Counted from the stretch's first letter, positions 35,230-43,651 are shown. The stretch is 64,000 nt of DNA from Pseudomonadota bacterium (GCA_027488375.1 JAIYBW010000002.1:372001-436000), one strand, 5' to 3'. Translations and numbers: made by a program. The notes: generated by a model from the letters alone, not told the origin.

Positions 35230-36473
35230 TGTTTTTAAGCTTACGCCACTTACTCGCCAGGAAGAAACAAAGCTTTCTTATCTTATTAGGCATAACGATT
35301 GGGACAGCTGCTTATGTTTCAATCTCGGGCATGATGCTGGGATTTCAGAATTTTATCCTAGAACAACTAGTGAATAACGAAGCCCATATTAGAGTTTCAG
35401 CTAGAGAAGAACTACTCACGAAGGATAGTTTAAAAGCTTTTCCAGGAGTGATGCACGTTTTTTGGAGCCTTCCCCCATCTGGCAGAAAAGACTCGTCAAA
35501 AATTGAGTACCCGATGGGCTGGTTTGCGATGCTTGATCAGGATCAAGAGGTTGCAGCCTATTCTCCGCAAGTCGTTTCTCAAGTCATTTTCACTCAATCG
35601 AAAGTCACTCGAACAGGACGAATTATTGGTTCTCAGTTTGAGCGTCAGATGAAAGTCACGAATATCGAAAATTATATGAAGATTGGTTCATTTAGAGATC
35701 TTGGTAATTCTGGAAACAGGCTTATTATTGGATCAAAACTGATGGAGCAACTTGGCACTCGTTTGTCAGAAACTCTTCTTATCTCGACAGGAAATACAGC
35801 TCCCCAGCCTTTTAAAATAGTGGGCGTTTTTGAAACGGGAATTAAAGGGATTGATGAGACTACGGCTTTTAGTTCTCTCGTTGATGCTCAAAAATTAAGA
35901 GGAAGACCAAGTGAGATAACAGATATAGCGATAAAGCTTTTTAATCCAAATGAGGCCCAAATCAAGGCCGAAGCTTGGAAATTATCCTCCACTGATAAAA
36001 TACTTCCTTGGCAAGAATCATCGGCCTCTATTCTCTCTGTGTTTAAGACTCAAGATATCGTAAGAAACTCCATGACAATCGCTATCATCATTGTCGCTGG
36101 TTTTGGGATCTATAATATTTTAAGTATTCTTGTGAACCAAAAGAAACGCGACATTGCGATCTTACGATCCATGGGATTTTCTCCGTCTGATATTATTAAA
36201 CTTTTTTTTAATCAAGGTATTCTCTTAGGAATTTTGGGGGGCATTGTCGGTCTTTTTATCGGAAATATCATTTGCCATATCATGGGCCAAATTGAAGTTG
36301 TACCGGGCCGAATGAGTGGACCTGGAAATAAAATGATCATCTCATTTGATTATATCATTTACATAAAAGCTTTTAGTATTGCAGTCCTTTCCGCTATCTT
36401 TTCCTCCATTATACCAGCAAGACAAGCTGGAAAACTTGAGCCAATGGAAATTATCCGTTCCGGAGGGCAGTGA
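35226..36473 (+). CDS. FtsX/MacB-type ABC exporter permease
   Basis: A 415-residue permease with an N-terminal helix (about 15-38), a periplasmic MacB-PCD domain to about 275, and three C-terminal helices (about 280-305, 330-355, 380-400). The loop VNQKKRDIAILRSMGFSPSDI is the classical FtsX coupling region, and the end reads ARQAGKLEPMEIIRSG. It overlaps the adaptor and ATPase genes by 4 bp each. One permease plus adaptor plus ATPase resembles a split MacAB exporter, distinct from the two-permease set at 3.9-7 kb. Confidence 0.88.
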   Translation: MMFLSLRHLLARKKQSFLILLGITIGTAAYVSISGMMLGFQNFILEQLVNNEAHIRVSAREELLTKDSLKAFPGVMHVFWSLPPSGRKDSSKIEYPMGWFAMLDQDQEVAAYSPQVVSQVIFTQSKVTRTGRIIGSQFERQMKVTNIENYMKIGSFRDLGNSGNRLIIGSKLMEQLGTRLSETLLISTGNTAPQPFKIVGVFETGIKGIDETTAFSSLVDAQKLRGRPSEITDIAIKLFNPNEAQIKAEAWKLSSTDKILPWQESSASILSVFKTQDIVRNSMTIAIIIVAGFGIYNILSILVNQKKRDIAILRSMGFSPSDIIKLFFNQGILLGILGGIVGLFIGNIICHIMGQIEVVPGRMSGPGNKMIISFDYIIYIKAFSIAVLSAIFSSIIPARQAGKLEPMEIIRSGGQ

Positions 36474-37126
36474 TGATCAAGACTCATAATCTGACCAAGA
36501 TATTTCCTCGCTCCACTGTTCCTGCACTCAAAGAAATTAATCTTGAAATACAAGATGGAGAATTTGTCTCTCTCGTTGGGAGATCAGGATCTGGCAAAAG
36601 CACACTTCTCTATCTACTTTCAACCTTGGATACTCCCTCTGAGGGAGATGTTTTTTATGACGACATTAATGTAAAAATGATCCCTCAAGAAGAGATCTTT
36701 AAGTTACGAAATAAAAAGATTGGATTTGTTTTTCAATTTCATTATCTCCTGCAAGAACTAACAGCAATCGAAAATGTTCTCTTACCGGCCCGTAAAGCCA
36801 AAGAATTATCACAGCGAAGAGAATTATCTTTGAGGCTTCTCGATGAAGTTGGTCTCAAGGGATTTGAAAATCGCTACCCTTCTGAGTTGTCTGGTGGTGA
36901 GCAACAAAGAGTGGCGATAGCAAGAGCACTGATTATGGAGCCCACTTATCTTTTTGCCGATGAACCCACAGGAAATCTTGATTCACAAAACGGTCAGATG
37001 ATTATTGATCTCTTTGATAAAATAAATCGTGAAAAAGGCACCACAATAATATATGTGACTCATGACAAAGAGTTTGCGGCTAGAGCAAGACGACAGATTA
37101 GCTTAGCTGATGGTGCCCTTTTGTAA
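36470..37126 (+). CDS. LolD/MacB-family ABC transporter ATPase
   Basis: A 218-residue ATPase: Walker A GRSGSGKST near residue 37, Q-loop VFQFHYLLQE, signature LSGGEQQRVAIARAL, Walker B YLFADEPTGNLDS, and H-loop VTHD. It follows the permease with an ATGA overlap and energises it. It overlaps the convergent HAD phosphatase by 24 bp. Confidence 0.92.
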   Translation: MMIKTHNLTKIFPRSTVPALKEINLEIQDGEFVSLVGRSGSGKSTLLYLLSTLDTPSEGDVFYDDINVKMIPQEEIFKLRNKKIGFVFQFHYLLQELTAIENVLLPARKAKELSQRRELSLRLLDEVGLKGFENRYPSELSGGEQQRVAIARALIMEPTYLFADEPTGNLDSQNGQMIIDLFDKINREKGTTIIYVTHDKEFAARARRQISLADGALL

Positions 37127-37834
37127 TTTTCGGATTGAATTCAGTACACCTTTTGGCCCAATATTTTCATCACCTTCAAGAATGATTCTTGGTTTATGCT
37201 CTAAGCGATGCAAACAATGTTTAATGTTGCTCACACCAATTGAATTATGAAATGACTCAAACATACTTTGGTCATTAGGAGCATCTCCAAAGAACCAACA
37301 ATCTGTTTCTTTCAAATCAGGAAAAAATTTATCTAAAAACTTTTTCACTCCTAAATACTTTGAAATTTCTCCGGCCCAAAAATTAATATGAACATTTGAT
37401 TTGGAGTAATTAATTTTGTGCTTATCCATAAAATCGAGGGCCTCTCTGATCCACTCCGCATCCATCAGATGAAACTCAATAGCACGATCCGTGAGTCTTC
37501 CAAAGCTATCGACAGACATTGGAACACGAGGAAAATGATGTTCAAAGTTTGTTGTAAACTTGGCCAATCGATCAATTTCTTTTTGATCAATGAGGGGTTC
37601 CTGGCAAACCTCACCTCTTTCATCCAGATAGAGCATCACGCCACCACCCTCCATAATGCAATATTTTAAAGGGAAATGAGTTAAGAAGAAGTGGCCCCAA
37701 GAGACAGAGCGCCCAGATACAATGATAAGTTCATCACCGTTTTGTTTCAGAAGATCTAAGATATCAAAAAACTCTCGAGTTAATTCGCGTTTTTCTAAAG
37801 TTAGTGTTCCATCAAAGTCAGAAAAAAATATCAT
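37103..37834 (-). CDS. HAD-superfamily hydrolase (Cof/SPP-like)
   Basis: A 243-residue HAD protein: motif I FFSDFDGTLT, motif II VSGRS, motif III Lys in the GVKKFLDKFF region, and motif IV WFFGDAPNDQSMFE. The alpha/beta cap between motifs II and III places it in the type IIB group that includes sugar phosphatases such as sucrose-phosphate and trehalose-phosphate phosphatases. Substrate unknown. It converges on the exporter operon. Confidence 0.82.
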   Translation of the reverse strand: MIFFSDFDGTLTLEKRELTREFFDILDLLKQNGDELIIVSGRSVSWGHFFLTHFPLKYCIMEGGGVMLYLDERGEVCQEPLIDQKEIDRLAKFTTNFEHHFPRVPMSVDSFGRLTDRAIEFHLMDAEWIREALDFMDKHKINYSKSNVHINFWAGEISKYLGVKKFLDKFFPDLKETDCWFFGDAPNDQSMFESFHNSIGVSNIKHCLHRLEHKPRIILEGDENIGPKGVLNSIRKLQKGTIS

Positions 37835-37954
37835 AAGATCTCCAAACCTAAGTTCTCATAAATTCAATTATCTACACCTCCTTTAAAAAGAGCAAACATG
37901 ATAAATAACTAGTTTCTTGCGCATCGAGTAATAAAGTCTATGGAAAGGATTTCA

Positions 37955-37982
37955 TTGACTTTGGGACCTCAGGAACTATAAA
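37955..37982 (+). promoter_or_regulatory. Promoter for tRNA-His
   Basis: TTGACT (37955-37960), a 16-bp spacer and TATAAA (37977-37982). A start near 37989 would lie about 11 nt before the mature tRNA. Confidence 0.6.
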
Positions 37983-38000
37983 TTACATGCCTGTTCAATG

Positions 38001-38076
38001 GTGACCGTAGTTCAGTCGGTAGAGCGCCAGATTGTGGTTCTGGTTGTCGTGGGTTCGATCCCCATCGGTCACCCCA
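38001..38076 (+). tRNA. tRNA-His (GTG anticodon)
   Basis: A complete cloverleaf with acceptor GTGACCG/CGGTCAC, D-arm with AGTCGGTAGAG, anticodon GTG in ATTGTGGTT, T-loop GTTCGATCC, and an encoded CCA (38074-38076). The base at 38000 is G and can pair with the discriminator C73, matching the extra G-1 that histidyl-tRNA synthetase requires. The 3' end is partly duplicated at 39934-39968. Confidence 0.97.
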
Positions 38077-38099
38077 TTTTTAATTCAGTTTTGATCTTC
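38065..38099 (+). repeat. att-like repeat, copy 1 (tRNA-His 3' end and downstream)
   Basis: The last bases of tRNA-His and 23 downstream bases recur at 39934-39968 with 33 of 35 positions identical. Duplication of a tRNA 3' end at both sides of a short block is the classic footprint of site-specific integration. Confidence 0.7.
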
Positions 38100-38120
38100 G
38101 TAAGAAGTGAAAGATACTAA

Positions 38121-38149
38121 AGCCCTGTTTAACCCACAGGGCTTTTTTT
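38121..38149 (+). terminator. Intrinsic terminator after tRNA-His
   Basis: AGCCCTGT (38121-38128) pairs with ACAGGGCT (38136-38143), 8 bp with a 7-nt loop, followed by seven T. A diverged copy of this sequence occurs at 39079-39131. Confidence 0.88.
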
Positions 38150-38158
38150 ATTTAAGAC

Positions 38159-38362
38159 TTATTTCTCATTCGACACATCAAACATAGTATTACCGTTGGC
38201 AGTCTTCTCAGGCACAGACTGAACAACATCGAAATGTTCGACAATTTTTCCATTCTCTAATCTAAAGATATCAACCACAGCTAGACCGAGGTCTTTTTTG
38301 GTTGATTTGCTATGAAGAAGCACAACCAGATCCCCATAAGCAATAGCTCGCTTAATCAACAT
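38159..38362 (-). pseudogene. C-terminal fragment of a SnoaL-like (NTF2-fold) protein
   Basis: A 67-codon frame resembling only the last half of SnoaL-like proteins: AIAYGDLVVLLHSK, AVVDIFRLENGKIVEHFDVVQ, then a short tail. Intact members are about 130 residues or more, so the N-terminal half is missing. It starts 3 bp after the stop of the DUF938 gene, which suggests that a deletion or cassette joining removed the front. It may still be translated by coupling, but a half NTF2 fold is unlikely to be active. Confidence 0.65.
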
Positions 38363-38365
38363 CTA

Positions 38366-38977
38366 TCAAGACTTCTGAAACTTAAGCCTCTGATAGACCA
38401 GAGTTCTATTGTTGGCCGGCATCTCGTAATCATCAATAAGCTCAAAACCATTCTTGATCATATTATTATTAACATCCTCAAATGAACGAATGCCACTTAA
38501 GGGATCTTTCGCCTTTAGGCTTAGATCAAACTCGGCGTTACTAGGTGATGTAAATTCTCCCTGGTATTTAAAGGGCCCATAAAAAATGGCCCTTGAGCCT
38601 TCCCTCAGACGATGGCCTAAGAGTTTCATAAAGGATTTGCAGTCTTTCCAGTGCATGATGTGAAGAGTATTGGCGGTGAAAACCACATCAAATTTGAGTT
38701 TAGGAAAATCATCCTTGCTTACATCAAGTCTTGTTGGTTTTTGAATTGTCGCAATACGGGCCTCTTTAAACCATAGATTCATACCAGAAAGATTTGAGGA
38801 TAAATCAGTTGGGTACCATTCGAGTTGTGGAAATTTGGGGGCGAAGTAAACAGCATGCTGACCTGTCCCGGAACCAATTTCAAGCAAGCGTCTATCGGAG
38901 GGTAGAATCGTTCTATAAAGCACTTCCAGTATAGGTGCTTTGTTACTATCGCAAGAGGCTGAATAGGGCTTTTCCAT
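38366..38977 (-). CDS. DUF938-family SAM-dependent methyltransferase
   Basis: A 203-residue class I methyltransferase-like protein. It shows KPYSASCDSNKAPILEVL, motif I LLEIGSGTGQHAVYFA near residue 37, WYPTDLS (acidic loop), FDVVFTANTLHIMHW (motif IV region), and YGPFKYQGEFTSPSNAEFD, a stretch diagnostic for DUF938. Target unknown. It belongs to the accessory patch beside tRNA-His. Confidence 0.85.
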   Translation of the reverse strand: MEKPYSASCDSNKAPILEVLYRTILPSDRRLLEIGSGTGQHAVYFAPKFPQLEWYPTDLSSNLSGMNLWFKEARIATIQKPTRLDVSKDDFPKLKFDVVFTANTLHIMHWKDCKSFMKLLGHRLREGSRAIFYGPFKYQGEFTSPSNAEFDLSLKAKDPLSGIRSFEDVNNNMIKNGFELIDDYEMPANNRTLVYQRLKFQKS

Positions 38978-39004
38978 TTTGTCCTTGTGAGATAAATCTT
39001 AAAT

Positions 39005-39031
39005 TCTTATCAGTCTTGATGTCACAGATTG
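39005..39031 (-). repeat. Gene-upstream repeat, copy 1 (before DUF938 gene)
   Basis: 27 bp just upstream of the DUF938 start match 39642-39668, upstream of the ORF6N start, at 24 of 27 positions. A further matching stretch lies on the far side (about 39035-39056 with 39699-39721). It marks the two genes as sharing one duplicated leader. Confidence 0.6.
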
Positions 39032-39078
39032 TGATTTCAAGGTTCGAATTTGAATAACTCTAGGCTAACAGAATCATC

Positions 39079-39131
39079 CTAAGAAGTAGAAGATAATAAG
39101 CCCAGTTTAACCCGCTAGGCTTTTTTTATTT
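39079..39131 (+). repeat. Diverged copy of the tRNA-His downstream/terminator sequence
   Basis: This stretch follows the pattern of 38101-38154: TAAGAAGT, then an AAGATA...TAA stretch, then AGCCC, GTTTAACCC, GGCTTTTTTTATTT. The hairpin is imperfect here. It lies between the DUF938 and ORF6N genes and overlaps the 3' end of ORF6N, so the block appears to contain two joined units. Confidence 0.6.
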
Positions 39132-39635
39132 CGCCTTTAGCCCAATCTTTCGTCGCTTCTGAGAAAGCGCAGGTCTTTCAGATTCTAAATCATCAAGACG
39201 CTCAAACACGACCTTAAATATTTTATTGGTATCACTTTTCATTTCACCTATCTGACTTGCTATATTTTTTTCGAGCATATGAAAGCTTCGTAATCTAGTG
39301 AAAATTCTAATTATCGATATGTTTACTCTAATAGCTTGCTTGCTATTTAAAACGCTAGATAGCATAGCTACACCGTTCTCTGTGAAAACTAATGGCAACT
39401 TTTGTTTTCCGCCGCTCCCTAGTTTTGAAGTCGCAATTTGCGACTTCAAAAATTCATATTCTTGAGTGGTCAACTGAAACATAAAGTCCTTAGGAAACCG
39501 GTCTATATTTCTTCGAACCTGCTCATTGAGTCTTTTGGTTTCAACTCCATATAGATTTGCCAAATCAGAATCGATCAATACTCTTTGACCGCGAATCAAA
39601 TAAATAATCTCACTAATTTCATCTAGTTTTGCCAT
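39126..39635 (-). CDS. ORF6N-domain (phage antirepressor-type) protein
   Basis: A 169-residue protein with an N-terminal ORF6N domain: IYLIRGQRVLIDSDLANLYG, VRRNIDRFPKDFMFQLT and LPLVFTENGVAMLSSVLNS, then a helical tail. ORF6N proteins are typical of phages and mobile islands. The start is the ATG at 39635, preceded by AGGAG; the longer frame upstream is not homologous. Together with the duplicated tRNA end it marks this block as acquired. Confidence 0.85.
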   Translation of the reverse strand: MAKLDEISEIIYLIRGQRVLIDSDLANLYGVETKRLNEQVRRNIDRFPKDFMFQLTTQEYEFLKSQIATSKLGSGGKQKLPLVFTENGVAMLSSVLNSKQAIRVNISIIRIFTRLRSFHMLEKNIASQIGEMKSDTNKIFKVVFERLDDLESERPALSQKRRKIGLKAK

Positions 39636-39641
39636 ACACAC

Positions 39642-39668
39642 TCCTATCAATCTTGATGTCATAGATTG
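39642..39668 (-). repeat. Gene-upstream repeat, copy 2 (before ORF6N gene)
   Basis: This copy matches 39005-39031 at 24 of 27 positions (TATCAATCTTGATGTCA core). A weaker third resemblance, TCCTTATCAATCTTCATCAT, occurs near 40031-40050. Confidence 0.6.
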
Positions 39669-39933
39669 AACAAGGAGCCTACTTAAAATAACAAATTGCA
39701 ACTTCAAGTTTCAATTTTGAAATTAGACCGTAAATCTACAATGATTTTTGAGGCATGTTCTTTAAAAGAAAGTCACAATTGCTCTTTTCTTCCAGACTCG
39801 ATGAAATGCTAATGGCCGGAAAAACTTCCACTGGTATCAATTGCCGTGCTTTTACTTGGGATAAAAAATTTGAGAGTCAGAGCTGCCAACTAGTGAGGAA
39901 GAGCCTTAATATCAATATTTTAGACTTTTCCCC

Positions 39934-39968
39934 TCGGTTACCCCATTTTTAACTCAGTTTTGATCTTC
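39934..39968 (+). repeat. att-like repeat, copy 2 (duplicated tRNA-His 3' end)
   Basis: TCGGTTACCCCATTTTTAAC and the next 15 bases match the tRNA-His 3' end and flank at 38065-38099 with two differences. Only the acceptor end is present, not a whole tRNA. The two copies are 1,869 bp apart and enclose the SnoaL fragment, DUF938 and ORF6N genes. Confidence 0.7.
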
Positions 39969-40093
39969 AATTTTTCCGGCCTAAGAATTTCATGTCAAAA
40001 CTTTAGACATCTCATTCAATTTACGTCACATCCTTATCAATCTTCATCATAACTCTAAGCACTTGGACGATATGAAGACCCTGCTTTTATGGC

Positions 40094-40131
40094 CGTCCTC
40101 TTGCTTATAAATCCTTATAAAAAAGAGGGCG
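40094..40131 (+). promoter_or_regulatory. Possible hairpin masking the ribosome site of the 40136 gene
   Basis: CGTCCTCTT (40094-40102) can pair with AAGAGGGCG (40123-40131), nine pairs including one G-U. The right arm contains the GAGGG ribosome site of the gene starting at 40136. Confidence 0.3.
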
Positions 40132-40135
40132 ACAG

Positions 40136-40762
40136 ATGAAAATTACATTTCTCCTTATTGCTTTATGCCTTAGCCTGGGCGCCTTGGCTCAAGAAGTTGA
40201 AATGGTTGTATCAAATTCAAAAGAACTTAAAGTCGATGGGAAAGACTTTATTCTCTTAAATCTCTCCCCATTACATTCACCAGATCTAAAAATGAATCAA
40301 TCTTGCCTTAAAGCTGGAGAAGATTTTAGTTCACTTTCAAATAATCTTATATCCACGGCTAACGTAGCGACTGGTAGTCTTTTATTTGCGGCCAACGTAG
40401 CGGCTAATGGACTTGCGGCTTATAATCTGTTTAAATCTGACTACGATAAGACGAAACATTTTATGGCGGGATACATCATCTCAAGCACCACAGCAGGGAC
40501 TTTCCAATTACTTCTCCCTAAAACCATTAAGCATAGAAAACTTATTTCCGCAGCACTTGGATTTGGAGCATCAGTCCTCATTGGAACGGCCAAAGAAGTT
40601 TACGATGCTCAACATCCTCTCAAGCATACAGCTGATAAATATGATGCTTATGCGACCTTTGCCGGGGGTGCAGTGGGAACAGTCGCCATTAGCTTGACTG
40701 ATGTGAAGAAGGTGTTTATAAGAAAACAATCTAGAAGTAAGCCGTTAATGTCAGGTATTTAA
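40136..40762 (+). CDS. Exported YfiM/DUF2279-like protein
   Basis: A 208-residue protein with a clear signal peptide (cleavage near ALAQ, residue 19). The C-terminal half has two or three hydrophobic helices with DKTKHFMAGYIISSTTAG, LIGTAKEVYDAQHP and KYDAYATFAGGAVGTVA. This order (D-K-x-x-H, G-x-x-K-E-x-x-D, D-x-x-x-x-x-x-G) resembles the YfiM/DUF2279 group of envelope proteins of unknown function. It stands alone just outside the tRNA-His block. Confidence 0.6.
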   Translation: MKITFLLIALCLSLGALAQEVEMVVSNSKELKVDGKDFILLNLSPLHSPDLKMNQSCLKAGEDFSSLSNNLISTANVATGSLLFAANVAANGLAAYNLFKSDYDKTKHFMAGYIISSTTAGTFQLLLPKTIKHRKLISAALGFGASVLIGTAKEVYDAQHPLKHTADKYDAYATFAGGAVGTVAISLTDVKKVFIRKQSRSKPLMSGI

Positions 40763-40855
40763 CGTCTCTCAATTTCACGCTTTCTATAAAAAACCGCATT
40801 TCTTGAAAACTCTGGTAAAATACTTAAACTGATTACATCTTTTGAGTTTAAGTCT

Positions 40856-42658
40856 ATGAGCGAGTCAAAAAATAAATCTATTTCCGAGAAGCTAGAAAAG
40901 ATAGCCCCTTCATTCTGTGCTGCCAAATGGTCACAGGTCTTACTTAATTTACAAGTTGGGGAACGGCATAATTGTTGTCTGGCACCTTCTCAAAAAATTG
41001 ATGCTCAATTGATCCAACAGAATCCTCAAGCTTTTTTTAATGACTCAACTTTAAAAGAAGAAAGAGAAGCCATGCTTAAGGGTGAGAAAATTTCAGCCTG
41101 TCACGTTTGCTGGAAAGCCGAAGAAAGTGGACACCTTTCTGATCGTCATCATAAATCGGCTGCAACTTGGTCCTCCAAATTTCTCGAAAAAGAAAATTTA
41201 AAAACGGAAGGAGTGATCCCTTCTTATGTTGAAGTGAGCTTTGGCAATAAATGCCAACTAATGTGTACTTACTGTAACCCTCATAATTCTTCCTCCTTAG
41301 CGAAAGAGAGTAAAAAATATGGTCCTTACTTGCTCTCTCAAGACCATAACTGGCTTGATAAGGAAAATGAGGAATTATTCCTTGATGAAAATGAAAATCA
41401 TCCCTACGCCACTGCCTTTTGGAATTGGTTTATTCAAAACAACAAAAACTTTGAGGTCCTGCGATTCACCGGTGGTGAGCCACTGATCAGTAAGTGGATT
41501 CATCGTTTCTTAGATTGGTTAAAAGACAATAGTATGGAACACGCTGAAATTGGCTTCAATTCCAATCTTGCTGTCCCAGTTGAGCTACTTGATTCATTTA
41601 TATCAAAGCTAAAAAAGATTCCAACCAGTCACTATAAGAAAATTAATTTTTATACCAGCGTAGACGGATGGGGCAAGGGTGCTGAGCTTGCACGATATGG
41701 TCTTAAGTTAGACTTATTTGAAAAGAATTTTAATCGTTTGATGACTGAGTTTCCAGCTTCGACGTTTAGAATTACATCGACTCTCAATGTGATCGCCTTC
41801 CCAGACACTCTTGAGCTTTTTAAAAAAGTTTTAGAATTTAAAAATAAATCAAATTTTAAAGATCAAGTGGCAATTGTTTGTTACCCCATCCATTATCCTC
41901 GTTTTTTATCTCTCAACTGGACAAAGGATTTCTACAAAAAACATTTTGAAGAGATCCTCCATTTTATAGAAAAAAATATAAATGAAGATGAACATCAGAT
42001 TGGTTTTTATGAATTTGAAAGAGACTTCTTTAAAAAAGCAGTGAACTTTGATGATACCATCAATCCTCAGGAAGGTATTATTGATATTTTCCTGTATTTT
42101 TCACAGTTTAAAATGAGAAAAGGAATTGAACTTATTGATCTCCCCATTGAAATCAAATCAATTGTAAAATTAGGACAGGAGAGACTTCTTCAAGCGAAAA
42201 TTGAGGACATTTCAATTAATACTTGGGTCCGAGCTGAACCATGGATCAGTGATGAATCTAAAAGAAAATTAATTAGAGAGTATATTCTTAGCAAGCTCGT
42301 TTCCGGGGAGCATAATATTTGGGATGCGCTTAAAGTCCTACTTATTAGTGTGAATCAACAATTTTCTTATGAGTGGATCCCATTACTCATGACTCATTAT
42401 AAAACTCGTCTGGGTGCTTTTGAGCTTCTTTATCGTAAATGTATTGAAAACAAAGACAAATACCAATTAGATATGCGCCATTATGTGATCGAACATATTA
42501 ATCATTTTGATGACTATAATGCGAAAGAAATTATTCAATACTGCAGGAAGCTTGATCTCAAATGGATCCGTGAAGACAAAGAAAATATCTTGGCGAAACT
42601 AGAAGAGCTAAAACATCCCCACCAGATTGAACTATTTCATCTCATCAAATCGAGCTAA
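40856..42658 (+). CDS. Radical SAM protein of the twitch-domain type
   Basis: A 600-residue protein. The radical SAM cluster motif is CQLMCTYC (C-x3-C-x2-C) near residue 131, preceded by VEVSFGNK and followed by FTGGEPLISKW. An N-terminal segment carries CC and C-H-V-C (NCCLAP; SACHVCWKAEE), possibly an auxiliary cluster, as in twitch/SPASM enzymes. The last 200 residues are helical and unassigned. Such enzymes modify peptides or small molecules; the substrate is unknown. It overlaps the convergent nucleotidyltransferase-like gene by 27 bp. Confidence 0.85.
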   Translation: MSESKNKSISEKLEKIAPSFCAAKWSQVLLNLQVGERHNCCLAPSQKIDAQLIQQNPQAFFNDSTLKEEREAMLKGEKISACHVCWKAEESGHLSDRHHKSAATWSSKFLEKENLKTEGVIPSYVEVSFGNKCQLMCTYCNPHNSSSLAKESKKYGPYLLSQDHNWLDKENEELFLDENENHPYATAFWNWFIQNNKNFEVLRFTGGEPLISKWIHRFLDWLKDNSMEHAEIGFNSNLAVPVELLDSFISKLKKIPTSHYKKINFYTSVDGWGKGAELARYGLKLDLFEKNFNRLMTEFPASTFRITSTLNVIAFPDTLELFKKVLEFKNKSNFKDQVAIVCYPIHYPRFLSLNWTKDFYKKHFEEILHFIEKNINEDEHQIGFYEFERDFFKKAVNFDDTINPQEGIIDIFLYFSQFKMRKGIELIDLPIEIKSIVKLGQERLLQAKIEDISINTWVRAEPWISDESKRKLIREYILSKLVSGEHNIWDALKVLLISVNQQFSYEWIPLLMTHYKTRLGAFELLYRKCIENKDKYQLDMRHYVIEHINHFDDYNAKEIIQYCRKLDLKWIREDKENILAKLEELKHPHQIELFHLIKSS

Positions 42659-43624
42659 TATTTCATCTATCTTTTTTATATTTTGCTCATGACATCCGGC
42701 CAGAGAAAGGACTTTTTTCATCCGACTGAGGTGGATCTTAAAGTTTTCCGTTCCATGAAAATAATATAATTGAGTATAGAGCCCCCAAATCTCCCAATTG
42801 GCCTGGGATATCAGAACATTTTTGTCTGACTTGTCTAATCTTTGGATAAATTTTTCATCATCCTCTCCACGTTCAAACCATAAATAATGCTGGGGAAAAA
42901 AAGTTTTTTGTTCCTCAAAAATCAAATCCCAGAGGATATCTGGAGAATTTTTTATGAGTCCATGAAACTTTATGGAAAATTGAGGGATTTTTTTCTGAAG
43001 AGGAGTGATAAGTAACTCCCCTAAGTTTATTGAAAGAGTTGATTCGACTGTTTCCCTTTTTTGAAAAAGTAATCCACACAATTCAAAGTAAGTTTTAAAC
43101 TTTTTTTCTTTCATCATTTCAATTGGCCAGTTTGACATATTCGTCATGATTGACCTCAATAAAAAAGAAAGTTTATCAGCGTGATTTTCTTTAAATTTAA
43201 AACTCGCAATAAATGGATCTCTTTGAGCTTCGATCGAATTGATGAAGGGGGAAACAAGACTTAATTCATCTTCGCAATATAAATTAATTTCACCCCAAAA
43301 AGGAAAGATCTTCTTAAAATAAAGATAAGTGGTATGAAATTCTATCCAAATTGATGAGGGGACTCTCCTCTTCAAGACGATGCCAAAATCTAAATCACTG
43401 AGTCCAAAGGTAAAATAGTCTAAGTAAAAACTATTTCTCAGGTAGGTACAACTTAAATGCTGCTTAAAATGAATGTTCGCCAGAGCTTTAAAAATATACC
43501 AACTTGGGTAATAAATCATCACCACAAACCATCTCGGTAATAACCTATCTAGAAAGATACATAATTTTTGCGAGACAGTATTTTTCATATTGAAGATAAT
43601 AATCTTTTTCTGGTCAAATTTCAT
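42632..43624 (-). CDS. Nucleotidyltransferase-like protein of unknown function
   Basis: A 330-residue protein. FGLSDLDFGIVLKR near residue 73 matches the G-S-x-x-D-x-D core of the polymerase-beta nucleotidyltransferase fold, with WGEINLYCED as a possible third acidic strand. The remainder is helical and aromatic-rich. No close family recognised. It is divergent from the DUF2490 gene by 27 bp and convergent on the radical SAM gene, so it may act in the same context. Confidence 0.5.
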   Translation of the reverse strand: MKFDQKKIIIFNMKNTVSQKLCIFLDRLLPRWFVVMIYYPSWYIFKALANIHFKQHLSCTYLRNSFYLDYFTFGLSDLDFGIVLKRRVPSSIWIEFHTTYLYFKKIFPFWGEINLYCEDELSLVSPFINSIEAQRDPFIASFKFKENHADKLSFLLRSIMTNMSNWPIEMMKEKKFKTYFELCGLLFQKRETVESTLSINLGELLITPLQKKIPQFSIKFHGLIKNSPDILWDLIFEEQKTFFPQHYLWFERGEDDEKFIQRLDKSDKNVLISQANWEIWGLYTQLYYFHGTENFKIHLSRMKKVLSLAGCHEQNIKKIDEILARFDEMK

Positions 43625-43651
43625 AACTTATTCTTTAATTAGAATAATTCT

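Larger units (their letters stand above)
39669..40135. other. Gene-poor stretch at the right edge of the tRNA-His block
   Basis: About 470 bases with no convincing gene. It holds part of the upstream-repeat module (39699-39721), the second tRNA-end repeat (39934-39968), a weak third upstream repeat, and the leader of the 40136 gene with a possible ribosome-site hairpin. A 65-codon frame at 39755-39952 has no recognisable features. Confidence 0.6.

Noticed and set aside
39755-39952. A 65-codon plus-strand frame at the right side of the tRNA-His block
   Set aside because: No ribosome site, no recognisable domain, and its end runs into the duplicated tRNA 3' sequence.
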